From Propionivibrio dicarboxylicus (GTDB lineage: Bacteria; Pseudomonadota; Gammaproteobacteria; Burkholderiales; Rhodocyclaceae): 64,000 bases of DNA. The stretch covers positions 88,785 to 152,784 of the forward strand of contig NZ_FNCY01000008.1 of the NCBI RefSeq assembly GCF_900099695.1, given 5' to 3'. The notes beneath the pieces are model-generated. The model was not told the DNA's origin. It ran no database searches and worked only from the letters and a program-made list of their open reading frames with translations. Every line of letters starts with the position of its first letter. The first letter of the stretch is position 1. Below, one piece after another: positions 1 to 8,031 of this stretch. A program made the translations under genes and the position numbers.

Positions 1-208
1 ACCGCTTTCCCCCTAAGCGCGAGTGCCTTGTCAGAATATTGAATACCAAGCACGCCGATCGATTTGTACAGCACATCGAAGCTTAGTACTTCAGTGGCGC
101 GCGCAAGTAGTGGCCAGAATGTTCCGAATGTCAGCAAGGGGAGCATCAGGAAGCGCCGCCGTGAGAACGTCGGCCTTTCGCGCTCGGAGATGGAACAAGA
201 TTCCAACA
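1..208. other. Window edge without a recognisable gene
   Basis: I see no convincing gene here. The one open frame on the + strand is rich in Arg and Cys and has no ribosome binding site or familiar motif. The stretch lies just downstream of the alkaline phosphatase stop codon. Confidence 0.5.
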
Positions 209-2029
209 TCACTGCCGACTGCGCTTGACCATTTTGCTGCGCGTAATATTGGATTCAGGGCGGTCCGGGTTCCCTAGCGACAACGCCTCGGCGATGATAC
301 GGAAAAGATCCGTGTTTTCCATCTGCCCATGCACTTTCTCGGCGCCCGGACCCATTGCGGTCAAGATTACGTCGTCGCCAGAATGTACGCCTTGATTGGC
401 AGCGCGCGCGCCCTTATTCGGCAGATTGCCTTCACGTAGTACGGCACCGGCTAGGTCTTTGTATTTGTCGTTGGCGACCATGACACCGCTGGCGTTCTTT
501 ATCGCCGGAACGAACTCGCCGTCCATGAATGGCTGGAATGTATCGTAGTAATCGGGGGTTGCGCCAAACACGAGGCGGATGCGGCGTGATACATCGACTT
601 TGGATGGATATCCGTCAGTGTCCGGGCGTGGGTAATTCGGATATCCGGCATCCTCGTAAATACTAACTTTGTTGCGCATCTCGTTGCCCGCTAACTCATC
701 GTTGACCGTGCCGATCACGCTTACCGGGTGAGAATGGTCTGCCGTAACCAGAATCAGCGTGTTGCTGCCGTTCTCTTTGGCCCATTCTTTGGCACGGGCG
801 ACAGCATTGTCGAGCATGATGGTGTCGTATATCGCGCGCTCGGGGTCCATCGAATGAGAGTATTTGTCAATACGTGCCGATTCGACCAGCAACACAAATC
901 CTTCTTTGTTGCGTGACAGCACCTTCAGTGCGGCCTGCATTTCTTCTACGATATCCGGTTGATCGGGGAATTTGGCGACTGAGCCTTTCTTTAGGAATTT
1001 CAGATCCAGCGCGCCGTCAACGTTGCCAGTGTTGTACAGGCCGAGCAATTTGGTTGTGCTGGCATCATTTGCTGCTGCCTGCATTTCGGTCTTTGAGGTC
1101 GCCAGGCTGTAATTGGCCAGTTTGAAAAGTTCAATGAAATCGACATCGTCACTTCGTTTCGATCCTGGCGTAGATTTTGGTAGGAAATTCGGAGATCCGC
1201 CCCCCATCATCACGTCAATTTTGCTGTCGTAGAACATTTTGACGATATCGTTATAGTCGGATCGACGACGCGTGTGCGCCACCATTGCCGCGGGTGTTGC
1301 ATCTTCGATTTCGGAATTGGTGACGGCTCCTACAGCCATGCCCTTGCGTTTTGCGAGGGCGGTCAAGGTATCGACCTTGGGATGTTCCAATGTGTTTGCA
1401 GCGCGTGAACAATAGACGCCGAGTGCATTAACACAGGACTTGTGACCGGTAGTGTAGGCGTGTGCTGCGTTCGCTGAATCGGTAATGATTGAATCGGTAC
1501 CTTCGGTTGTCAGAAGCGCCATATACGGCATGTCGTCCATGGCAAGTTTTCCTTTGTACTTGCCATCCTCGATCCCTTTGGAAAGAATGCGCGCCGCGGT
1601 GCGATGACCAATTGAAAAACCGTCTCCAATGAACAGAATTACGTTTTTTGCAATCCGTTTTTTTGGAGTGGCATAAACGTTCCATGTTGCTGATCGGGTA
1701 TGTGTCCCATCCGTCGCTGTTATCGTGTATTGCCCTGGCCTACCGATGGAAACATTGCGTAGCAGCAAGCTGGAGACGTCCTTTCCGTCTTCACGAGAAA
1801 TCAACTCGGCCGCTTTACCGAGCGTTTTGACATAGTCCTCGCCGTTGATTTCCACTGATACCAGTTTCGGATCAACGACACCAGCGAATTCGACCTTGAA
1901 GTCGAAGTGTGCTCCAGCGACAATGTCAGCCCGGTTTATAGGAAAAATGGTCTGTGCATGCACAGGCAGGGTCACTGCCGCAAAAAAAGCCAAGGCAGGG
2001 AAAATGAGGTGCGGGCGCATGCTATTCAT
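209..2029 (-). CDS. Secreted alkaline phosphatase (PhoA superfamily)
   Basis: Hydrolyses phosphate monoesters in the periplasm to supply inorganic phosphate. The ATG at 2029 is chosen because it opens a normal Sec signal peptide (MNSMRPHLIFPALAFF, cleaved near VHA-Q); the frame runs open a further 24 codons upstream without signal-peptide character. Family landmarks appear in order: the metal site in ILFIGDGFSIG, the nucleophile Ser in DSANAAHAYTTGHK near residue 183, the late TADHSHP metal site, and GVHSGDDV with the final metal-binding His. About 606 residues, longer than E. coli PhoA, with an N-terminal beta-rich region before the catalytic domain. It stands alone, 76 bp downstream of olsA on the same strand. 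I saw no clear PHO box. Confidence 0.88.
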   Translation of the reverse strand: MNSMRPHLIFPALAFFAAVTLPVHAQTIFPINRADIVAGAHFDFKVEFAGVVDPKLVSVEINGEDYVKTLGKAAELISREDGKDVSSLLLRNVSIGRPGQYTITATDGTHTRSATWNVYATPKKRIAKNVILFIGDGFSIGHRTAARILSKGIEDGKYKGKLAMDDMPYMALLTTEGTDSIITDSANAAHAYTTGHKSCVNALGVYCSRAANTLEHPKVDTLTALAKRKGMAVGAVTNSEIEDATPAAMVAHTRRRSDYNDIVKMFYDSKIDVMMGGGSPNFLPKSTPGSKRSDDVDFIELFKLANYSLATSKTEMQAAANDASTTKLLGLYNTGNVDGALDLKFLKKGSVAKFPDQPDIVEEMQAALKVLSRNKEGFVLLVESARIDKYSHSMDPERAIYDTIMLDNAVARAKEWAKENGSNTLILVTADHSHPVSVIGTVNDELAGNEMRNKVSIYEDAGYPNYPRPDTDGYPSKVDVSRRIRLVFGATPDYYDTFQPFMDGEFVPAIKNASGVMVANDKYKDLAGAVLREGNLPNKGARAANQGVHSGDDVILTAMGPGAEKVHGQMENTDLFRIIAEALSLGNPDRPESNITRSKMVKRSRQ

Positions 2030-2105
2030 CCGTCGTAATGGAAACGACACAGAGGATAGAGGGCGTAGATTAAAGAAATGTGACGGCGCCAAAAATTGCA
2101 AAATG

Positions 2106-2951
2106 TCAGAAGAGTGTCGAAGATTTGACGGATGGCGACAGGCTACGAGAGCAAAACGAGTAAATGTCCTCGGCGGACGAGTCTTCTGTTTCCGCCAACA
2201 AACTAAGGTGGTAGGCCACGGCGCTCCGAGCCATCACGGCGACCTCGCGGCGTGTGAGAGTGCCAGCGACGATCGGTGGGGTAGGTCTAAGGCGCACGTA
2301 CAATGACCGGCTGGCGATAATTTCCGCCATGCATTCAGCCATTGTCGTTTCGCCTGCATAGGCTGGAGCAATGCTGCGTCGCCCTGAGCGGTCGAAATAG
2401 GCGAGCGCGAGCGGTTGCACCGGGCGTTTGCTGTCGATGGCCGGTTGCAGCAATGCGCCGTGGAAGGGCTGTAGGTGTGAACCGTCGGTCGTCGTACCTT
2501 CTGGGAATACAGCAACGTCCTTGCCGGCGGCGAGCAAGGTTTCGATCCGGGCATTGATATCGATGGCATCGGCCCGACACCCGCGGCGCAGGAACAAAGT
2601 GTCGGTATTTGCTGCGAGCCATCCGGCCAGTGGCCAATCACGCACCTCCGATTTTGAGACGAAAGCCATTGGCCGAATCGCATTGAGAACGAAGATGTCG
2701 AGCCAGGAGATGTGGTTAGCGACGATCAGGCTGCCGTGCGGCACACCGTGCAGATTTGCATCGAGGTGGATCGCCAGGATGTCGAGCAGTTGCTGCGACC
2801 AGCGCTGCTTCAGCCAGAGTCGAGCGTCGTCGTTGAGAAATCTATAGACGGCCGCGACGGTCAGTGCGCCCCAAAGAAGGTGAAGACCAAGGCGCGCGTA
2901 GCGCACCCATTGCAGCAGGCGCGGGGTGCGGTTTGCTTTTGCGCGCTTCAG
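2106..2951 (-). CDS. olsA: 1-acyl-sn-glycerol-3-phosphate acyltransferase (OlsA/PlsC type)
   Basis: Predicted to O-acylate a lyso-lipid; next to OlsB this suggests the second step of ornithine-lipid synthesis at the inner membrane. The PlsC signature is clear: NHISWLD (HX4D box), then FLRRG, FPEGTTTDG and a late PVQPLAL segment. A hydrophobic stretch (LGLHLLWGALTVAAV) near the N-terminus fits a membrane anchor. The start is uncertain. A CTG at 2951 overlaps the olsB stop in a CTGA arrangement and has GGGGAG six bases upstream, which favours translational coupling. A GTG at 2906 is the alternative and lacks a ribosome site. The open frame continues upstream inside olsB but there it is only a shadow. 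Confidence 0.8.
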   Translation of the reverse strand: MKRAKANRTPRLLQWVRYARLGLHLLWGALTVAAVYRFLNDDARLWLKQRWSQQLLDILAIHLDANLHGVPHGSLIVANHISWLDIFVLNAIRPMAFVSKSEVRDWPLAGWLAANTDTLFLRRGCRADAIDINARIETLLAAGKDVAVFPEGTTTDGSHLQPFHGALLQPAIDSKRPVQPLALAYFDRSGRRSIAPAYAGETTMAECMAEIIASRSLYVRLRPTPPIVAGTLTRREVAVMARSAVAYHLSLLAETEDSSAEDIYSFCSRSLSPSVKSSTLF

Positions 2952-3709
2952 TCCGGGCTCCCCATGAAGTGCTTGGCATAACGCTGGTCGATCCGTGAGA
3001 GAGGCATCAGGATGGGCAGGTCGGCTGTGTTGAAATCCGGGTCCCATGCCGGTTCGCCGCAGATGTAGGCGCCGGCGCGCAGATAGCCCTTGATCAATGG
3101 CGGCAGTTCGGCGTCGAGGTCGTTTCGTAGTGCTTCCAGCGGCAAGGGGCAGCGCGGAAAAACACGGTACTCGAGCGGGCTCATGTATTCGCCAAGACGG
3201 CTGAACATGCTGGCCGCGGCGTGACCGCCGTCGGCCATGCTGATGCTTGCGCAACCGATGAGGTATTCGTAACGATTTTCGAGCATGTACTTCGCTAATC
3301 CTCCCCAGAGTAGCGCAATGGTTGCCCCGGTGCGATAGTCTGGATGCACGCAGCAACGGCCGATTTCGACAAGACGCGGGCGCAGCAATCGCAAACGAGT
3401 CAGGTCAAATTCGTTTTCGGAATAGTAGTTGCCAACCCGGCGAATGTTTTCCGGCGACAGGATGCGATAGGTGCCAACGACAATGCCTTCGTTGTCATCG
3501 CGCACGATCAGGTGTTCGCAAAAGGGATCGTAAATGTCCCGATCGACACCTGGCGTGCGGGTCGGCAGGTTGGCGCCAAGTTCTCCAGCGAAGACGTTGT
3601 AACGCAGTCGCTGGGCCTCGAGAATGTCCCACTCGCTGTGGGCCAGTGTGACGGAAAGCTTGCTCCTGGAGGGCTTTGCTTTCAGGCTGGTTTGGATGTT
3701 CGTTTCCAC
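2948..3709 (-). CDS. olsB: GNAT-type N-acyltransferase (OlsB-like)
   Basis: Likely L-ornithine N-alpha-acyltransferase, which transfers a 3-hydroxyacyl chain from ACP to ornithine to make lyso-ornithine lipid. At 253 residues it fits the OlsB family. Visible features are the early SEWDILEAQRLRYNVFAGELGA segment of autoinducer-synthase-like GNAT folds, VGTYRILSPE, and EIGRCCVHPDYRTG, which is typical of this family. It is first in a two-gene unit with the PlsC-type acyltransferase, and the two coding regions overlap by four bases. Some relatives in non-ornithine-lipid organisms have other acceptors, so the acceptor is inferred from the gene pairing. Confidence 0.8.
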   Translation of the reverse strand: METNIQTSLKAKPSRSKLSVTLAHSEWDILEAQRLRYNVFAGELGANLPTRTPGVDRDIYDPFCEHLIVRDDNEGIVVGTYRILSPENIRRVGNYYSENEFDLTRLRLLRPRLVEIGRCCVHPDYRTGATIALLWGGLAKYMLENRYEYLIGCASISMADGGHAAASMFSRLGEYMSPLEYRVFPRCPLPLEALRNDLDAELPPLIKGYLRAGAYICGEPAWDPDFNTADLPILMPLSRIDQRYAKHFMGSPD

Positions 3710-4176
3710 TGTCTGTCGCTCCTTGCTATGGCATCGGAGCGACAGTAACGATGTCGTGTTACCTGCGTATTGCGCGAAAATGACGGTTCAGTTGATGACG
3801 GTTCTCCGGAATAATGGAGTCGTAGAGGACGGCATTGGCGATGCATACCACATCATTCTTTTAGGCCATCCTCAACCGCCCAAAGGCTCCTCAGCCCGAA
3901 GAAGCCAAGCAGGACACCCGAAAGCCCCCCCGGGGAAACAACTTCTGAATCTGCCTTTTTTAGGCAAATGGGGAATTTTCGAGTGCGGTGAATCGCGGGG
4001 TCACCATGCCTCAATGGAGACTTTTTCTGTCGCTTAGTTTCGGTCGTTTTACGTGCCTAAATGGGCGCCATGGCCTTCTTCGCCGCGGCTTTTACTGCTG
4101 CTTTTTTGGCGGCATATCCTCCTTGTTTCGCATAAGCAGACTTGCAGGTGCGGCGAATAGAGTGTCTAATCACCGC
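3710..4176. other. Intergenic region upstream of the Fic gene, with relic sequence
   Basis: There is no intact gene. The stretch carries a diverged copy (3942-3971) of the repeat found after the Fic gene. On the minus strand near 4065-4130 it has a short tail reading AAKKAAVKAAAKKAM before a stop. That tail is similar in character to the end of the tiny basic ORF at 5705-5812. Together these suggest that both sides of the Fic gene derive from related mobile or duplicated sequence. Confidence 0.45.
3942..3971 (+). repeat. Left copy of the repeat flanking the Fic gene
   Basis: This copy begins CTTCTGAATCTGCC and ends TTTTTTAGGCAAATGG. It matches 5465-5496 (CTTTTGAACCTGCC, then TTTTTTAGGCATTTGG) apart from a few substitutions and a 2-base gap. 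Both copies are preceded by a CCCCCGGGG run and can fold as TGCC(TA)...(TA)GGCA hairpins. Confidence 0.55.
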
Positions 4177-5292
4177 ATGAAAGGCGGAGAAAAACTTTAT
4201 ATCTGGCAAGCCTGCGACTGGCCCGATTGGCGCTACGATCTATCGGTACTCGCGGGGCCTTTGGCTAAGGTCAGCCACGCCCAAGGCGTCCTACAGGGAA
4301 GGTTGGCTGATGCCGGCCTGGCTTTGCGTGATCAAGCGAGTCTCGAGGTGCTCACCGAAGACGTGATGAAAACCAGCGAGATCGAAGGCGAAATGTTAGA
4401 CCTTGAATCGGTGCGGTCATCCATTGCGCGACGTCTCGGCGTTGATATCGGCGCAGCCGCTCCGGTGGATCGGCACGTTGATGGCATCGTCGAAATGGTA
4501 CTCGATGCCACCTCTCATAGCCGAGAACCACTAACCGCTGAACGCCTGTTTGGCTGGCATGCCGCTTTGTTTCCCTCCGGATATTCCGGCATGAGCAAGA
4601 TCGCTGTCGGTCAGTGGCGAGACGATACTGACGGGCCCATGCAGGTCATTTCCGGGCCAATGGGGCGGCGCAAGGTACATTTTCAGGCACCGCCAGCTAA
4701 GGTACTCAATAGGGAAATAGCTCGTTTTCTGACATGGGCAAATGGGACTACCGGTGAGCCTATGCTTATCAAGGCGGGGCTGGCACATCTGTGGCTTGTG
4801 ACATTACACCCGTTCGACGATGGTAACGGTCGCATCGCCCGGGCCGTTGGTGATCTCTTCTTGGCTCGTGCCGATGGCTGCGGCCAGCGTTTCTTCAGCC
4901 TTTCCGCGCAGATTCAGCGCGAACGCCGTGACTATTATGATGTGCTCGAACACACCCAAAAAGGTACGCTCGATGTCACCGAATGGCTGACATGGTTCCT
5001 CGATACCCTCGGCCGTGCCATTGAAAGCGCCCAGGCTACCTTGGATGCAGTCCTGGTCAAAGCACATTTCTGGCAACGCTTGGCTGCTACGCCGATCAAT
5101 GAGCGACAGATCAAATTACTCAACCGCCTTTTGGATGGCTTCGAAGGCAAGCTCACAACCAGCAAGTGGGCGGCCATCGCCAAGTGTTCCCCCGATACCG
5201 CGTTGCGAGATATTACGCATCTATTGGAACTCGGAATACTACGAAAATCATCTGGTGGTGGGCGCAGCACAGGATATGAGTTGGCCGCCTGA
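4177..5292 (+). CDS. Fic-domain protein with DUF4172 N-terminus (AMPylator family)
   Basis: Fic enzymes transfer AMP, or another nucleotide-derived group, to target proteins. The active motif HPFDDGNGR (His near residue 211) is complete, so the enzyme should be competent. The N-terminus (YIWQACDWPDWRYD) looks like the DUF4172 domain. TSEIEGE at residues 66-72 fits the (S/T)xxxE(G/N) inhibitory motif, which places autoinhibition in the same chain and explains why no antitoxin gene is adjacent. The C-terminus looks like a winged helix (TSKWAAIAKCSPDTALRDI). The ATG at 4177 is chosen because it directly precedes the conserved domain; an upstream ATG in the same frame would add an Arg/Phe-rich non-conserved stretch. 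The gene sits alone between diverged flanking repeats. Confidence 0.88.
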   Translation: MKGGEKLYIWQACDWPDWRYDLSVLAGPLAKVSHAQGVLQGRLADAGLALRDQASLEVLTEDVMKTSEIEGEMLDLESVRSSIARRLGVDIGAAAPVDRHVDGIVEMVLDATSHSREPLTAERLFGWHAALFPSGYSGMSKIAVGQWRDDTDGPMQVISGPMGRRKVHFQAPPAKVLNREIARFLTWANGTTGEPMLIKAGLAHLWLVTLHPFDDGNGRIARAVGDLFLARADGCGQRFFSLSAQIQRERRDYYDVLEHTQKGTLDVTEWLTWFLDTLGRAIESAQATLDAVLVKAHFWQRLAATPINERQIKLLNRLLDGFEGKLTTSKWAAIAKCSPDTALRDITHLLELGILRKSSGGGRSTGYELAA

Positions 5293-5364
5293 TGAAGAGG
5301 CCCACGCCTGGGAAATACTTGCTCGCTATTTGGCGCAATCTTAGAGAAGAGCCAAAAGGACCAC

Positions 5365-5523
5365 ATGAACGAAAACACCTGCGCCACAGTGGCCACTCAG
5401 ACGCCAGCGAGACGTTCGGTTTGGGGGGCGGAAACCCCCGGGGTGACTGATCCCGGCGAGACCACTTTTGAACCTGCCTATTTTTTAGGCATTTGGAGTT
5501 TTTCAGGGGCGAGGGTAGATTGA
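5365..5523 (+). CDS. Small hypothetical protein, 52 residues
   Basis: I do not recognise this protein. It starts MNENTCATVATQTPARRS, has a good ribosome site (AAAGGA, six bases before the ATG) and lies 72 bp after the Fic stop codon. Its C-terminal half reads PGETTFEPAYFLGIWSF. The repeat upstream of the Fic gene translates in one frame as PGETTSESAFF, so part of the repeat similarity may be coding. It could instead be a chance frame across a hairpin repeat. Confidence 0.35.
   Translation: MNENTCATVATQTPARRSVWGAETPGVTDPGETTFEPAYFLGIWSFSGARVD
5465..5496 (+). repeat. Right copy of the repeat flanking the Fic gene, with hairpin
   Basis: This copy is related to 3942-3971. It contains the inverted repeat TGCCTA / TAGGCA around a T-rich loop. 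The two copies are in direct orientation and bracket the Fic gene, as expected for relics of a mobilisation or duplication event. Confidence 0.5.
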
Positions 5524-5590
5524 ATACCCGTATGCCATAGAGTATTGCTATGCGATTTTCCGTTTTTAGGGGGTGTAACGCGGGGAGGGG

Positions 5591-5660
5591 TGTGCCACAA
5601 AAGGGAATTTTTTCACTACCATTTTTTCCGTAAGCCGGGGACCCTTGTGCCACAAAAGGA
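5591..5660 (+). repeat. Direct repeat TGTGCCACAAAAGG, two copies
   Basis: Two copies of TGTGCCACAAAAGG start at 5591 and 5646, 55 bases apart. They lie in a gene-poor stretch between the Fic gene and the DeoR regulator. Function unknown; the G/A-rich context and nearby hairpins resemble sequence seen around plasmid mobilisation regions, but I cannot identify an oriT. Confidence 0.45.
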
Positions 5661-5704
5661 AAAAGGGGACGCGCCCCTTCTCGTTTTTCAGTGCTTACGG
5701 CCTT

Positions 5705-5812
5705 CTATTGCGACGACATCGCCTTCTTGGCCGCGGCTTTTTTGGCGAAAATTCGGTCCTTGTGCTGGGCCTGGACAACCTCCCATTTTCGCTCCGAAGT
5801 GGCCTTTTTCAT
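5705..5812 (-). CDS. Very small basic protein, 35 residues
   Basis: I do not recognise it. The product begins MKKATSERKWEVVQ and ends FAKKAAAKKAMSSQ, so it is strongly basic with an Ala/Lys tail. GGGGCGG lies directly before the ATG, too close for an ideal ribosome site. A related AAKKA-type tail is present as a relic upstream of the Fic gene. It could be a residual C-terminus of a larger DNA-binding protein rather than a functional gene. Confidence 0.25.
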   Translation of the reverse strand: MKKATSERKWEVVQAQHKDRIFAKKAAAKKAMSSQ

Positions 5813-5913
5813 CCGCCCCAACAGCAAAGCCAAGTCCGTAAGCTGATCCTGCTACCCTTAAACAGTTCCGCCAACGCTGGTGTTGTTTTTTCGCTACTTA
5901 GTCGTATACGTCA

Positions 5914-6762
5914 TCAGGGACTGGCTGCGTGATTAACGCTGCACGTCTGTGGTTGCAGCGGGATCAACAGCTGAACGCATTGTTGCTTGAGAAATGCCGA
6001 AATCGAAGGCGGGGGCTCGTGGTCGGAAACGACCGCTGAAAGCCGATCCCAGCCGCACAAGAAGACCGGTGCGGTGACGTCGAATTTGCGATGGTCGATG
6101 ACCAGCACCACGCGGTCGGCAATTTCCATCAGCGTCTGCTTGACGAGTCGCTCGACGTCGACCGAGGTGTAGATTCCGCGGTCATCGACCGCCGCGGCGC
6201 CCATGTAAAAGGTGCGTACGCGAAGCCGCTTGGCATTGTCGACGGTCACCGAGCCGACGAAGGCACGGCTTGGCCGGTACAGGTCGCCGCCGAGAACGAT
6301 GGTCTTGGCTAGCGGCAGTTCGAAGAGGTGATTGATTACCGGAATCGAGTGCGTCACCACGGAACCACTGAAATCTTCGGGAAGCGCCTTGGCGACTTGC
6401 ATCGCCGTTGTTCCGGCATCGATCGCGATTACATCGTTGGGCTGAATGTCTTTCGCGGCGAGCTGTCCGACGACCGTCTTCGCCGATCTTGCCGCTGCCG
6501 CACGTCGCTGGTACTCCGATACCGTGGGGTCCGTACTCGTCTCGGGCATCGGCAGGCGCAAGGCGCCGCGCAGAGCGATCGCCTGTCCCTTTTCGTGCAG
6601 GCGTTGCGCGTCGCGGCGAATCGTCATTTCGGAAACGCCGAGCAGCGCGGCGAGTTCCCCGATCGTGACAAACCCGGTCGCCCGCAGCTGGTCGATGATG
6701 GCTGCTCGCCGCGCATGCGCGTCGCGATAGCGAAGCGTTTCTGGGCTCAAGTTCACATTCAT
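5914..6762 (-). CDS. DeoR/GlpR-family transcriptional repressor
   Basis: Probable local repressor of the divergent sugar-catabolic operon. Residues about 18-70 form the DeoR helix-turn-helix (GFVTIGELAALLGVSEMTIRRD), and the rest is the DeoR C-terminal sensor fold, with VIAIDAGTTAMQVAKAL and a later VLGGDLYRPSRAFVG segment. Members of this family respond to phosphorylated sugars, so the phosphoketose made by the adjacent kinase is the natural candidate inducer. The start codon is 285 bp from the kinase start, and that gap carries AT-rich inverted repeats suited to DeoR binding. In the E. coli yih locus the regulator CsqR (YihW) belongs to the same family. Confidence 0.88.
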   Translation of the reverse strand: MNVNLSPETLRYRDAHARRAAIIDQLRATGFVTIGELAALLGVSEMTIRRDAQRLHEKGQAIALRGALRLPMPETSTDPTVSEYQRRAAAARSAKTVVGQLAAKDIQPNDVIAIDAGTTAMQVAKALPEDFSGSVVTHSIPVINHLFELPLAKTIVLGGDLYRPSRAFVGSVTVDNAKRLRVRTFYMGAAAVDDRGIYTSVDVERLVKQTLMEIADRVVLVIDHRKFDVTAPVFLCGWDRLSAVVSDHEPPPSISAFLKQQCVQLLIPLQPQTCSVNHAASP

Positions 6763-6935
6763 TGTGGGATTTCCGTCGAGTTCTCAATTTGTGTAACAAA
6801 AATCACAAACCGCCTGATACCGGGTTCGGCAGGCGCCGCTGGCGGCGAATCTCCGCTCGACTAAGCGCATTGCCAAGCAATTCAGCTGTTTAACACTTTA
6901 GCAAGATTTGCCCGTGTCGGCTATGGTTGGTGATT

Positions 6936-6980
6936 AATTGTTATATTTATAACATTTTATTGTTTGTTTAAATAACAATT
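6936..6980. promoter_or_regulatory. AT-rich operator repeats between the DeoR and kinase genes
   Basis: TGTTATATTTATAACA at 6939-6954 is a 6+6 inverted repeat. A second, wider inverted pair is formed by AATTGTTAT (6936-6944) and ATAACAATT (6972-6980). They lie immediately upstream of a good -35 box, which fits repression or looping by the DeoR-family protein. Confidence 0.65.
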
Positions 6981-6981
6981 G

Positions 6982-7009
6982 TTGACAGATTTGTGACATT
7001 GTGTGTAAT
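6982..7009 (+). promoter_or_regulatory. Sigma-70 type promoter for the kinase-led operon
   Basis: TTGACA (6982-6987) is followed after 16 bases by TGTAAT (7004-7009). Transcription would start near 7016, about 30 bases before the kinase ATG at 7048, which has AGGAG at 7038-7042. Confidence 0.65.
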
Positions 7010-7047
7010 CTTAGCAACAAATTACTTGTGCGGATTCAGGAGTCGCG

Positions 7048-7986
7048 ATGTCCAGTTCTTTCAGGGTTGTCTGTGTCGGAGTGGTTACCGTCGATGCGCT
7101 CGCGCTCGTCGAGCGCTACCCGGCGGCCGACGAGCGGGTCGTTGGTGAGGAAGTGATTGTTTCCGGCGGGGGGCCGGCGGCCAATGCGGCGGTCGTGCTG
7201 GCCCGCCAAGGCGTGCCGGTGTCGTTCATCGGCCGGGTTGGCGCCGATGCGACCGGCGAGCAGGCAATCCGCCTGCTTGAAAACGAAGGCGTCGATGTCT
7301 CCGGCGTGCTTCGCGACAAGGATGTTCCGACCCAGGCGTCCTGCGTCGTCGTCTCCAAGACCACGCAAGCGCGGGCGATTTCCACCCTGGCCGTGCCGCC
7401 GCTGCCGGCGTTCGAAGCGTTCGGTTCGCGGGCGATGGAATTGGTCCGGAATGCAGAATGGGTCCATACCGATCACTTGGGTTTTTCGCCGGTCGCCGCC
7501 TTCCTGAAGCGCTCGGAACGGCCGGCGCGTCCGCGCCTCGCCGTCGATGCCGGCAATCCGGTGCCCGGCCTCGACTTGTCGTTGCTCGATCTCTACGTGC
7601 CGACTACCGAATCTATGGTGCGCGAATTCGGACTCGAGCATACGCTGGCCGGCATCGCCGCCGCCGCCGACAAGGCGCTGGCGGCCGGTGCATCGGCGGT
7701 GGTCGCGACCAACGGGCGGCACGGTTCGACCGCCTGGTGGAGCGACCGGTTTGCGCTGGGGCAGGCGCCGGGGCGGGTCGATGTGCCGGCGATGGACGGT
7801 GTGACGATTCGCTCGACACTTGGCGCCGGTGATGTCTTCCACGGTGCGCTCATCTCCGCGCTTTGCCGCGGGTGCGACTGGGCGGCGGCGCTGGCGCAGG
7901 CCAATGCAACCGCCGCGTTGTCGTGCCGGGGGCTCGATGGCCGCAGCGCCGTGCCGACGCTGGACGAATTGCGCCGCTACCTCTGA
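7048..7986 (+). CDS. PfkB-family sugar kinase, YihV-like
   Basis: ATP-dependent sugar kinase, 312 residues. The PfkB signatures are the early SGGGPAANAAVVLARQG block and the late TLGAGDVFHGAL block, whose Asp near residue 261 is the catalytic base. It most resembles the sulfofructose kinase YihV and sits directly before a YihT-like aldolase, so the likely product is a 1-phosphoketose-type intermediate. From memory of YihV structures, Asn109 and Arg138 bind the sulfonate. The aligned positions here (in RAISTL and VHTDHLGF) appear to be Thr and Leu, so the true substrate may not be sulfofructose. First gene of the operon, with a strong ribosome site. Confidence 0.8.
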   Translation: MSSSFRVVCVGVVTVDALALVERYPAADERVVGEEVIVSGGGPAANAAVVLARQGVPVSFIGRVGADATGEQAIRLLENEGVDVSGVLRDKDVPTQASCVVVSKTTQARAISTLAVPPLPAFEAFGSRAMELVRNAEWVHTDHLGFSPVAAFLKRSERPARPRLAVDAGNPVPGLDLSLLDLYVPTTESMVREFGLEHTLAGIAAAADKALAAGASAVVATNGRHGSTAWWSDRFALGQAPGRVDVPAMDGVTIRSTLGAGDVFHGALISALCRGCDWAAALAQANATAALSCRGLDGRSAVPTLDELRRYL

Positions 7987-8031
7987 TTGGCGGCGCCTTC
8001 ATTTGATGACCGATTTATCACAGGAGTAACC

